DNA of 27,359 nt from CAZUNO01 sp964621445 [NCBI: Candidatus Hadarchaeota archaeon] (GTDB lineage: Archaea; CAYQAE01; CAYVLA01). The notes beneath the pieces were generated by a model. It made no database searches. It saw nothing but the letters and a program-made list of their open reading frames with translations, and was not told the origin of the DNA. The stretch is from the NCBI GenBank assembly GCA_964621445.1, contig CAZUNO010000029.1, positions 5,186 through 32,544 of the forward strand. Direction: 5' to 3'. Position numbers and translations under genes: made by a program. Positions 16,069 to 22,185 of this stretch are shown here, piece by piece (within the stretch, counting starts at the first letter, position 1; the number at the start of each line of letters is the position of its first letter).

Positions 16069-16731
16069 CTATTCTTCCCCCAATTCCGTTCCAATGGAGC
16101 TACCAAAATCACATAGGTCCTGGATAACGCAGCTCTCGCATCTCGGATTTCGGGGCCTGCATACCTTCCGACCGTGAGCTATGAGATCCAGGTGGAGCTG
16201 GTATCTAATCTCCGGTGGAACCAGCTTTTCCAGCTCCTCTCCAGCTCGCTTTCTGGGAACCGATTCATCTATCAACCCGATTCTCTGTGAAAGCCTGTAA
16301 ACGTGGGTATCCACCGGTAGAACATCCCTCCCCAGTCCGAACAGGAGTACGCAGGAAGCGGTCTTGGGACCGACCCCCTTAAGAGATTTTAGGTACTCTC
16401 GGGCCCTCGAATTGCTCATGGACTCCAGCTCGGGCTCCTGTTCTTTGAGTTCGGATGCCAGGCTGCTAATTATCCTTGCCTTCCTCCGATATAGACCCCC
16501 GGGTTCAATAGCCTTCTCGATATCCTCGACCTCAGCCTTCGCAAGTTCCTCAATGGTGGGATATCTATCCTTAAGCCTCCGGAAAGCCCTACCCGAGTTT
16601 ATATCGGAGGTGTTCTGGGAGAGAACTGTCCTTATCAGCACGTCCCCCACGTCCTCCCTGTCCCTTGACCTCTGGCCGTAGAGCTTCCGTAGCCTCCGCG
16701 CTATCTCGCGCACCCGTTTCGAATCCTTCAT
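16069..16731 (-). CDS. nth: Endonuclease III (DNA glycosylase/AP lyase)
   Basis: This base-excision repair enzyme removes oxidised pyrimidines. The 220-aa protein has the HhH-GPD core with LKGVGPKTAS containing the catalytic lysine K123, and LPVDTHVYR with the catalytic aspartate D141. The C-terminal [4Fe-4S] ligands C191, C198, C201 and C207 have the standard C-x6-C-x2-C-x5-C spacing. It starts 10 nt downstream of the glycerate kinase stop and is probably in the same transcript, although the functions differ. Confidence 0.96.
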   Translation of the reverse strand: MKDSKRVREIARRLRKLYGQRSRDREDVGDVLIRTVLSQNTSDINSGRAFRRLKDRYPTIEELAKAEVEDIEKAIEPGGLYRRKARIISSLASELKEQEPELESMSNSRAREYLKSLKGVGPKTASCVLLFGLGRDVLPVDTHVYRLSQRIGLIDESVPRKRAGEELEKLVPPEIRYQLHLDLIAHGRKVCRPRNPRCESCVIQDLCDFGSSIGTELGEE

Positions 16732-16741
16732 CTCCCCATCC

Positions 16742-18121
16742 TCAGGGCACCAGGATGAATATCACGTCGCAGACATTGGTCCCCGTATAGCCCGTGAACA
16801 GGTGCCCTCCCAGCTGCTTCAGCAGCTCGTACTCGGCATTGTCGGCAATTGCCTGTTCGGGACTCATTCCCAGGTCCTCGGCCTCCTGGCAGGTCCTTTC
16901 GTCCACCAGGGTCCCCGCAGAATCGGTTGGCCCGTCCCTTCCGTCGGTGGCCAGACTAAGGAATAGACCCTTACCCTCGATCTTCCTGGACGCCGCCAGG
17001 GCCAGCTCCTGATTTCTTCCCCCGTCACCAGGTCCAACCAAGGTAACCGTGGTCTCCCCCCCTATGAGAACCAAGCATGGGGGTTTCATGGGCAGCTTCG
17101 AGAAGTTTATGGAGTTTAGGATGGTGGACGCGAATATCCCCACCTCCCGGGCCTCTCCCTCCATTCTATCGGTGAGGATGAGGCTCTGGTAGCCCCTCTT
17201 CTCCGACTCGCTCCGTGCTGCCTCCAGGGCCAACCTGTTATTCCCCACTATCAGGTTGGTGGTCTTCTCCAAGGCGGGGGCACCAGCCTTTGGCGTCTCC
17301 GGCACATTGCCGGCCAGTCCTCCCTCAAGCCTGGCCCTCACCCTTTTCGGGAGCATGTCCCGCATATCGTACTTCTCCACGATGGAATCGCAATCGTCGA
17401 AGGTCGTGCCGTCAGGCGAGGTGGGGCCGGAGGCAATGGACTGGATGGGATCCCCCACCACGTCGGACATTATCAAGCTTACCACGGTAGCCGGATACGC
17501 TGATTCCGCCAGCCTCCCACCCTTAATCCGGGAAACATGCTTTCTGACGGCGTTTACCTCGTTTATATTGGCCCCCGAGGCCAGAAGTACATCGGTTAGA
17601 TCCTTAAGGTCCTGAAGGGCTATGTCCCCGGCAGGCAGGGGGAGAAGTGCGGATCCCCCTCCGGATATGAGCATGATGAACAGGTCGTTCTCCCCGGCCT
17701 CCTCGGCCAGGTCCACGATCTCCCTTGAACCCTCAAGGCCGCCCTCATCCGGAGTGGGGTGGCCGGCCACATGGAAGACGAAGCGATCATCCAGGTCCTC
17801 CTCAGGCGCCTGGGGTACGTTGAAAATCCCCTTGCTGATCATGGACCCTAGAACCTCCCACATGCCGCGGGCCATGGGAAAACAGGCCTTCCCGCCCCCG
17901 GCCAGGAATATCCTATCGATACCGGATAGATCGATCGACTGGTCCCCAACGGACAGTACATCGCCCTCAAGGGCAACCGCCTTTTTTACCAGCGTGCAGG
18001 GATCGACTGCGGAAAGAGTGACCTCAACTATGTCCATGAGATCCCTTCTCGCCCTCTTCTCCTCCTCGTTTCGACCCTTGTCAATGAGTTGATCTCTATT
18101 CTTCACCATGTGGCCTGTCAT
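16742..18121 (-). CDS. Glycerate 2-kinase (MOFRL/TtuD type)
   Basis: This enzyme phosphorylates D-glycerate with ATP to 2-phosphoglycerate, as in the non-phosphorylative and semi-phosphorylative Entner-Doudoroff routes of archaea. The 459-aa protein has the N-terminal DUF4147 domain (GGGKA 75-79, ISGGGSALLP 152-161, NEVNAVRKHVSRIKGGRLA 187-205, SDVVGDPIQSIASGPTSPD 219-237). The C-terminal MOFRL domain follows, with GGETTVTLVGPGDGGRNQE and ATDGRDGPTDSAG. ATG 18121 has GGAG nine nt upstream; a second ATG lies at codon 5. It has its own TATA-like box, so it may be transcribed apart from fumarase. Confidence 0.94.
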   Translation of the reverse strand: MTGHMVKNRDQLIDKGRNEEEKRARRDLMDIVEVTLSAVDPCTLVKKAVALEGDVLSVGDQSIDLSGIDRIFLAGGGKACFPMARGMWEVLGSMISKGIFNVPQAPEEDLDDRFVFHVAGHPTPDEGGLEGSREIVDLAEEAGENDLFIMLISGGGSALLPLPAGDIALQDLKDLTDVLLASGANINEVNAVRKHVSRIKGGRLAESAYPATVVSLIMSDVVGDPIQSIASGPTSPDGTTFDDCDSIVEKYDMRDMLPKRVRARLEGGLAGNVPETPKAGAPALEKTTNLIVGNNRLALEAARSESEKRGYQSLILTDRMEGEAREVGIFASTILNSINFSKLPMKPPCLVLIGGETTVTLVGPGDGGRNQELALAASRKIEGKGLFLSLATDGRDGPTDSAGTLVDERTCQEAEDLGMSPEQAIADNAEYELLKQLGGHLFTGYTGTNVCDVIFILVP

Positions 18122-18158
18122 TTGTTAACTCCTCGGCCCCCCTCTGGGCCCTAATTTT

Positions 18159-18166
18159 CTTAAATA
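18159..18166 (-). promoter_or_regulatory. TATA-like box before the glycerate kinase gene
   Basis: TATTTAAG on the minus strand lies about 38 nt before ATG 18121, with GGAG at 18132-18129. It predicts a transcript that starts near 18137 in the 64-nt gap after the fumarase beta gene. Confidence 0.45.
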
Positions 18167-18185
18167 TTCCCGAGATAACAGCACC

Positions 18186-18773
18186 CTATATTTCCATTAT
18201 CTCCTCGAGATTTTCACGGATTTCCCGCTCCACACTGGCGTGAATGCTCTCTCCCTTGGCGTCCATGGTCACCACCAGGGGCGAAAACCTCTCCACCTGG
18301 AGCTCGTATATGGCCTCCGGACCCATCTCCTCCCAGATAATCCGTCTCAATTTCCTGATGCTCCTGGTATAGAGGGTTGCACAGCCCCCGATAGCCGATG
18401 CGTAAACGCAGCCCGTTTTTCCCATCTGGGAGAGCACACCCTCGTCCATGCCCCCCTTGCCTATGATCATCCTTAGGTCCAGCGACCCTATCATTTCGGG
18501 GGTGATGGAATTCATTCTCGCCGATGTGGTGGGTCCTATGGACATTATCCTCACGTCCCCGCCCTCCTTCTTTACGGCCGGGCCGGCATGGAAGAGCACC
18601 GAATTGGCAAGGTCCACCGGCAAATCCTTCCCCTCCCTTATCATTTGAAGGAGGCGAAGGCAGGCCTGGTCCCGCATCGAGTAGATGGTTCCAGATATCG
18701 ATACCCTGGTCCCCACCTCCAGATCCGCCACATCCTTCCTCGACAGGGGGGTCTTCAGCTCCACGGTTATCAA
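18186..18773 (-). CDS. Class I fumarate hydratase, beta subunit (C-terminal domain)
   Basis: This is the smaller subunit of the two-subunit Fe-S fumarase, which hydrates fumarate to malate. The 195-aa protein begins with ITVELKTPLSRKDVADLEVGTRVSISGTIYSMRDQA, shown by MRDQACLRLL. It contains SIGPTTSARMN and IGKGGMDEGVL, all typical of the beta domain. The start is TTG at 18773, in a TTGA overlap with the alpha-subunit stop. The same fold also occurs in tartrate dehydratase, but the fumarase assignment fits the alpha subunit and the absence of tartrate genes. Confidence 0.93.
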   Translation of the reverse strand: MITVELKTPLSRKDVADLEVGTRVSISGTIYSMRDQACLRLLQMIREGKDLPVDLANSVLFHAGPAVKKEGGDVRIMSIGPTTSARMNSITPEMIGSLDLRMIIGKGGMDEGVLSQMGKTGCVYASAIGGCATLYTRSIRKLRRIIWEEMGPEAIYELQVERFSPLVVTMDAKGESIHASVEREIRENLEEIMEI

Positions 18774-19663
18774 TCCATCACCTCAAACCCCGTATCATCC
18801 ACAGCCGCGGTGGCCCTTCTATGGGCCCAGCAGCTCATGTTTACGGCGATGGGACTGCAGGTTATGTGGGTGTCCTCGGACTCAAGTGATACCCACAGGG
18901 CCGATGAGTCCCCTCCAAGCCCCATGGGGCCTATTCCCAGTCCATTAATCCTCTCCAACAGCCGGGCTTCCAATCCAGCCAGCTCCGGGTCCGGATTATT
19001 ACTCCCCAGAGGGCGGGTCAGGGCCCTCTTTGACAACACGGCCACCGAGTCAAATGACCCCCCTATTCCCACGCCGACCACCACCGGGGGACATGACTTA
19101 GCACCCCCGGAGGCCACAGTCTCCAGGATAAACCTCTCCATTCCCTCCCAACCCTTAACCGGATCCAGCATGGCCAACCGGCTCCTGCTCTCGGAACCCG
19201 AGCCCTTGGCTAGCAAGGTCATTTTGATCCCTTCATCCCCGGCACCGAATCTCGCGTGTACCATGGGGTAGCCTCGACCGCGATTATCCCCGGTATTGTC
19301 CCTGGTCAGGACATCCACGCAGTTCGCCCTAAGAGAATGATCCCTGGTCGCCCATGCCACACCCTCAGCAACCGCTTCATCCAGATCGAAATCCAGTACA
19401 CAGCCCGGGCCTACATCCACGAAGAATACGGGAAAGCCGGTATCCTGGCAAATGAGCTCCTTTTTTTCCTCGGCCATCTCGGCATTTTGAATCATGGAAT
19501 CGAGAACCGATCTGGCGTTGGCATCGGTCTCCCCCTCCCTGGCCTCTTTCAAACGCCTCTTAACATCTCCGGGTAGAACCCTCAAGGCCTTCCAGTAGAG
19601 GGAGGAGCTGCACTCAGCTATGGTCGAGAATTCAATTTGCAAGTAGCAATACCTTGGTTCCAC
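18770..19663 (-). CDS. Class I fumarate hydratase, alpha subunit
   Basis: This is the Fe-S-cluster subunit of two-subunit fumarase. The three cluster cysteines are C72 (ICQDTGFPVFF), C191 (KSCPPVVVGVGIGGS) and C278 (NMSCWAHRRA). The beta subunit follows with a 4-nt overlap. The start is GTG at 19663 (297 aa). A TTG seven codons later, nearer to the conserved IEFSTIAE, is possible. The upstream side faces the long non-coding tandem repeat, so its promoter must lie in the roughly 60 nt between 19664 and 19724. There an AT-rich ATTTTTAG on the minus strand is the only candidate. Confidence 0.94.
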   Translation of the reverse strand: MEPRYCYLQIEFSTIAECSSSLYWKALRVLPGDVKRRLKEAREGETDANARSVLDSMIQNAEMAEEKKELICQDTGFPVFFVDVGPGCVLDFDLDEAVAEGVAWATRDHSLRANCVDVLTRDNTGDNRGRGYPMVHARFGAGDEGIKMTLLAKGSGSESRSRLAMLDPVKGWEGMERFILETVASGGAKSCPPVVVGVGIGGSFDSVAVLSKRALTRPLGSNNPDPELAGLEARLLERINGLGIGPMGLGGDSSALWVSLESEDTHITCSPIAVNMSCWAHRRATAAVDDTGFEVMD

Positions 19664-19723
19664 TCGCCTAAAAATCTGTTCAGTAGGCTAGAAACCAAAT
19701 GGAAAGACCTAAAAAAATAGATG

Positions 19724-20047
19724 GATTTGCGGGGAGACGGACGACAAGACATCCCGCCACACCTCTTGTGAGGCTCGGCGTGGAGGTCTGCCTCTTAGCT
19801 GGTTCCTCAAGCCGATCACGATGGAAGAATCGGGATCAGCCGCGCCTCAGTGAGACCAGCTCCTCGAAAGGACACTGTTTCATCGAGTTTTCCCCGGAAA
19901 AGACGGCGAAAACACGAGCGTCTTCCACAGCAAGGTCTTGGCGTGCTGGAGCACGCTTGACCCTTCTGCCAAGAACAGGCAAAAAGCCCGGAGCTTCTTT
20001 CCGGCAGCATCCGTCCCCTGACCGCTCCTATGCCCCTCCAACCGACA
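19724..20047 (+). ncRNA. Candidate structured RNA, copy A
   Basis: Visible stems are CCTC-TTGT-GAGG (19762-19773) inside CCAC/GTGG (19757-19760 with 19780-19783), and an 8-bp long-range stem 19797-19804 with 19854-19861 including one U-G pair. That stem encloses CCGAT/ATCGG (19812-19816 with 19829-19833). Further hairpins are CTCGA/TCGAG (19863-19867 with 19883-19887), GCGTGC-TGGA-GCACGC near 19941-19956, and CCGGA/TCCGG near 19988-20004. The wobble pair works only if the plus strand is the RNA. I see no RNase P or SRP RNA signature and do not recognise the family. It could instead be part of a protein-coding repeat. Confidence 0.4.
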
Positions 20048-20350
20048 GGTTTGCAGGGAGGCGAACAGGGAATGGGGTTACCAGTCCTCTTCTGAGGCTC
20101 GGATCTGGGAACCCCGATCCTTTGCTTGCTCCTTTACAGCCACCTTCCCGGGACGGGGGAGGCGACCAGACCTCAACGGAGCAAGATCCTCAACGGGTAG
20201 CCACATCTTGCCGGACGTTCTCGGGGAAAACGATCACGACCGGGGCAATCCCGTGGCCGACGATGCTGACCGTTTTAGGCTTGACGCCTGATATCGGTCG
20301 ACACCGGACACGAACCCTGGATCCAGAGGACCCGGGGTCTTTCCCGTGAC
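20048..20350 (+). ncRNA. Candidate structured RNA, copy B
   Basis: It repeats the plan of copy A with different bases. CCTC-TTCT-GAGG (20086-20097) sits inside CCAG/CTGG (20081-20084 with 20105-20108), where the last pair is G-C against C-G in copy A. GGGGTT/AACCCC (20074-20079 with 20110-20115) extends it. An 8-bp stem CTTGCTCC/GGAGCAAG (20125-20132 with 20178-20185) lies at the same place as in copy A and encloses CCTTCCC/GGGGAGG (20143-20149 with 20156-20162, one U-G). GACCG/CGGTC and CGGG/CCCG hairpins follow. The 3' limit is uncertain; a T-rich run lies at 20454-20459. Confidence 0.4.
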
Positions 20351-20407
20351 GTTCACTTCCTATCTGCCCTGCCAGTCACGACGGGGATTAATGTAATGTC
20401 ATTGGCC

Positions 20408-20415
20408 TATAAAAG
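20408..20415 (+). promoter_or_regulatory. Strong TATA box without an obvious target
   Basis: TATAAAAG preceded by GGCC is among the best archaeal promoter matches in the window and predicts transcription from about 20435. No convincing coding start lies just downstream. The next likely gene begins at 20576 and has its own TATA box. It may drive a small RNA or a leader. The stretch 20351-20575 otherwise shows only AT-rich promoter-like sequence. Confidence 0.4.
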
Positions 20416-20453
20416 CTTAACGATCGGCGTTAAAACAAGGCCTTAGCAGCTCT

Positions 20454-20459
20454 ATTTTT
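20454..20459 (+). terminator. T-rich run, possible terminator
   Basis: TATTTTTC follows the tandem element by about 100 nt and could end a plus-strand transcript from it, since archaeal RNA polymerase stops at T-runs. No hairpin is needed or seen. Confidence 0.3.
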
Positions 20460-20549
20460 CCCTTATCATGTAAAATTAAACGTCAGTTAATAAAGAAGCA
20501 TGTCAAATCATCTAATCTCGTGTTGTAAAACCCGCTGTTCCATCATAGA

Positions 20550-20556
20550 TATAAAT
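20550..20556 (+). promoter_or_regulatory. TATA box of the 99-aa membrane protein gene
   Basis: TATAAAT is centred 23 nt before the ATG at 20576 and no ribosome binding site lies between. The transcript is therefore predicted to be leaderless or nearly so. Confidence 0.5.
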
Positions 20557-20575
20557 CCCCGGTTCCCCATTATGG

Positions 20576-20875
20576 ATGATGGGCAGAAAGGAGACCGCCT
20601 TCAGAGCGATCATAATATCAATATTCATAATAGGATCCATTCTTCTGGTATTGGAGCTAAGGCCAATCCTCTCCAAGGAGAAACTTCTCCACAGGGGGAG
20701 GCTGAAGAACCACTACCAGGCATCCGGCGATCACCTGTTCGAGTTCGAAAACAGAACCATCACCACTTCAGGCTGGCTCTGGAAAACGTACTTCCCGCTG
20801 AATGAGACCATATCGCTGTATGAAAGGGGGCCGGCCATCGTGGTTAGAACCGAGCCAGGGACCATGGCGGACTAG
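20576..20875 (+). CDS. Small single-pass membrane protein, unknown function
   Basis: I do not recognise this 99-aa protein. Residues about 10-31 form one hydrophobic helix (AIIISIFIIGSILLVLEL) after a short basic N-terminus. This is followed by a polar domain of about 65 residues, with a hydrophobic/aromatic GWLWKTYFPLNETISLYE segment, that would lie outside the cell. The ATG pair at 20576 has a TATA box at leaderless distance. An overlapping ORF at 20500 in another frame has no such support and no membrane pattern. It lies between the tandem repeat and the Cys-rich gene. Confidence 0.55.
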   Translation: MMGRKETAFRAIIISIFIIGSILLVLELRPILSKEKLLHRGRLKNHYQASGDHLFEFENRTITTSGWLWKTYFPLNETISLYERGPAIVVRTEPGTMAD

Positions 20876-20913
20876 GGGCTGCCACTATCCGTATCTGGAT
20901 TTTGCCACGAAAA

Positions 20914-20923
20914 TATATAAAAG
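20914..20923 (+). promoter_or_regulatory. TATA box of the 113-aa Cys-rich gene
   Basis: TATATAAAAG predicts transcription from about 20944, just at the GGAG (20945-20948) that serves the TTG start at 20957. The leader would be only about 13 nt. Confidence 0.55.
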
Positions 20924-20956
20924 ATAAAAAATGCGAGTAGTTCCGGAGTTGTTCTG

Positions 20957-21298
20957 TTGGCCAGCAGGATTAAAGAAAAGATATCCGATTTCTTCCGTGC
21001 CACTGCAGTCCTAAGGGCAGAGATGCCGGAATGTAACGGATGTGGCATGCATTTCAACAAGGAGAAATACGGCCACGAATGCGAATATCCCGGATGCACC
21101 ACAATTCTGTGTCCGAAGTGCAGGTTCTGTTCCAAGCACGCCCAGTGCCCGGACTGCGGCAAGCTGTTCCTGGTCGATACCGGACACGCGTGCGGGGATC
21201 CATACTGCGACAAGCTTCTTTGCCCCAACTGTGGACCATACTGCGAGGAGCATGCAGAACAGGAAGATACCTACGAGGATGAACGCTTCGAGTACTAG
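20957..21298 (+). CDS. Duplicated Cys/His zinc-module protein, unknown function
   Basis: This 113-aa protein has 14 Cys and 4 His, almost certainly zinc ligands, in two copies of one module. Module 1 has C26, C29, H40, C42, C47, C52, C55, C58 and H61. Module 2 has C64, C67, H77, C79, C84, C89, C92, C96 and H99. Both read C-x2-C-x9/10-H-x-C-x4-C-x4-C-x2-C-x2/3-C-x2-H. The pattern resembles AN1 or cross-brace fingers without matching them exactly. The tail is acidic. TTG 20957 has GGAG eight nt upstream; the Met at codon 23 just before module 1 is the alternative start. I do not assign a function; protein or nucleic acid binding is likely. Confidence 0.75.
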   Translation: MASRIKEKISDFFRATAVLRAEMPECNGCGMHFNKEKYGHECEYPGCTTILCPKCRFCSKHAQCPDCGKLFLVDTGHACGDPYCDKLLCPNCGPYCEEHAEQEDTYEDERFEY

Positions 21299-21407
21299 CG
21301 TTTGCCCTTTCTCTGGTTCAGGGCCATGCAATCCCGTTACCTAGCCCTTGCTCTATGGGTTCAGACGACCGGCTAACTAAATAACCTCAAAATCTTGCTT
21401 GACCCAG

Positions 21408-21414
21408 TTTTTTT
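21408..21414 (+). terminator. T-run between convergent genes
   Basis: Seven consecutive T lie in the 149-nt gap between the Cys-rich gene (+) and the corrinoid protein gene (-). It is oriented to stop plus-strand transcription about 110 nt after the 21298 stop. Confidence 0.4.
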
Positions 21415-21447
21415 ACCTGGCCTGAAGCAATATGGGAACTGGCTTGA

Positions 21448-22083
21448 CTACTCCTCTTCCAGCCAGGCCTCTACCTTCCTTACCCCCAGGACCGCGTCCC
21501 CTGCACAGGCATCTGCACCCATTTCCTTTGCGAGTTCATCGGTCGCTGCCGCTCCGCCCACGATTATCCTTACCCGATCACGGAGGCCGGCCTCCTCTAT
21601 AGCCTTGACTACCTCCTTGGTGTAGGTTATAGTGGTTGACAGGAGGGCGGAAAGGCCGACCACCTGGGCGTCCTCCTCCTTGATCGCTTCCACAAATTTC
21701 TCGCTGGAAACATCGACGCCAACGTCCACCACATCGATCCCGGCCGCCACCAGCAAGGAGACAACCAAGTCCTTTCCGATATCGTGTAGATCGCCCTTTA
21801 CGGTTCCTATGACGACCGTTCCCTTGGCCTCCACCTCATCCCCCTTCAGGGCAGGCTTTAGGATCTCCATGGCCTCCTTCATGGTCTCCCCGGCCATGAT
21901 CAGCTCGGAGAAGAAGAACTCACCGCTCTCGTATTTGTCACCAACGTCCTTCATTGCATCTCCCAATGTATTGACCAGTTTTATCGGTCGGACGCCATCG
22001 TCAAGGGCATTCTGGACGCTATCCTTAATCCCGTCAATGTCAAACTCAAGCAATTGATTCTTGATCTTCTGATCATATTCCAT
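21448..22083 (-). CDS. Methyltransferase-type corrinoid (B12-binding) protein
   Basis: This 211-aa protein has the two-domain build of the MtaC/MtbC/MttC corrinoid carriers. A helical cap (about 1-85) is followed by a Rossmann-like B12-binding domain with DLHDIGKDLV (98-107). H100 there is the lower cobalt ligand. GLSALLSTT and IVGGAAATDELAKEMGADA follow. Such carriers pass methyl groups from a substrate-specific methyltransferase to coenzyme M, tetrahydrofolate-type carriers or others. No methyltransferase or reactivating ATPase is in the window, so the methyl donor is unknown. ATG 22083 has AGGAGAG about 8 nt upstream. It follows trpS after 102 nt with its own TATA-like box. Confidence 0.93.
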   Translation of the reverse strand: MEYDQKIKNQLLEFDIDGIKDSVQNALDDGVRPIKLVNTLGDAMKDVGDKYESGEFFFSELIMAGETMKEAMEILKPALKGDEVEAKGTVVIGTVKGDLHDIGKDLVVSLLVAAGIDVVDVGVDVSSEKFVEAIKEEDAQVVGLSALLSTTITYTKEVVKAIEEAGLRDRVRIIVGGAAATDELAKEMGADACAGDAVLGVRKVEAWLEEE

Positions 22084-22091
22084 TTCGCAAA

Positions 22092-22108
22092 CTCTCCTGA
22101 CCTGAGAG
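22092..22108 (-). promoter_or_regulatory. Hairpin over the ribosome binding site of the corrinoid gene
   Basis: On the minus strand CTCTC-AGGTCAG-GAGAG can pair with five base pairs and covers part of the AGGAGAG ribosome binding site. A second stem, GGCTT/AAGCC, lies at 22112-22126 but probably upstream of the transcription start predicted from TATATC near 22131. A regulatory role is speculative. Confidence 0.25.
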
Positions 22109-22185
22109 ATAGGCTTGACAAAAGCCTGATATACTCCTTATTAGTGTTTCATTCCTTGGCCCCTTCTTCTCCAAGGCCTTTCGCA

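Larger units (their letters stand above)
19724..20350 (+). repeat. Tandem imperfect repeat, period 324 nt
   Basis: Two diverged copies lie head to tail. Three blocks recur at exactly 324 nt: TTTGC(R)GGGAG(R)CG at 19726 and 20050, CCTCTTNTGAGGCTCGG at 19762 and 20086, and GCTTGAC at 19955 and 20279. Between the blocks the sequences differ strongly. The period is a multiple of three, and one frame (19699-20349, 216 codons) is open through both copies. Its translation is Arg/Ser/Thr/Pro/Gly-rich, unlike every neighbour protein. This is the main content of the 912-nt gap between the fumarase alpha gene and the 99-aa gene. Confidence 0.75.

Noticed and set aside
19724-20350. RNase P RNA, SRP RNA or a B12 riboswitch as the identity of the tandem element
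   Set aside because: I could not find the RNase P core (GAGGAAAGUC, ACAGAA), the SRP domain IV loop, or a B12 box on either strand; CCCGCCAC at 19753-19760 alone is not enough.
20500-20805. 101-codon ORF overlapping the 99-aa membrane protein
   Set aside because: It has no ribosome binding site, no TATA box at a suitable distance and no membrane or domain pattern; the other frame has all but the first.
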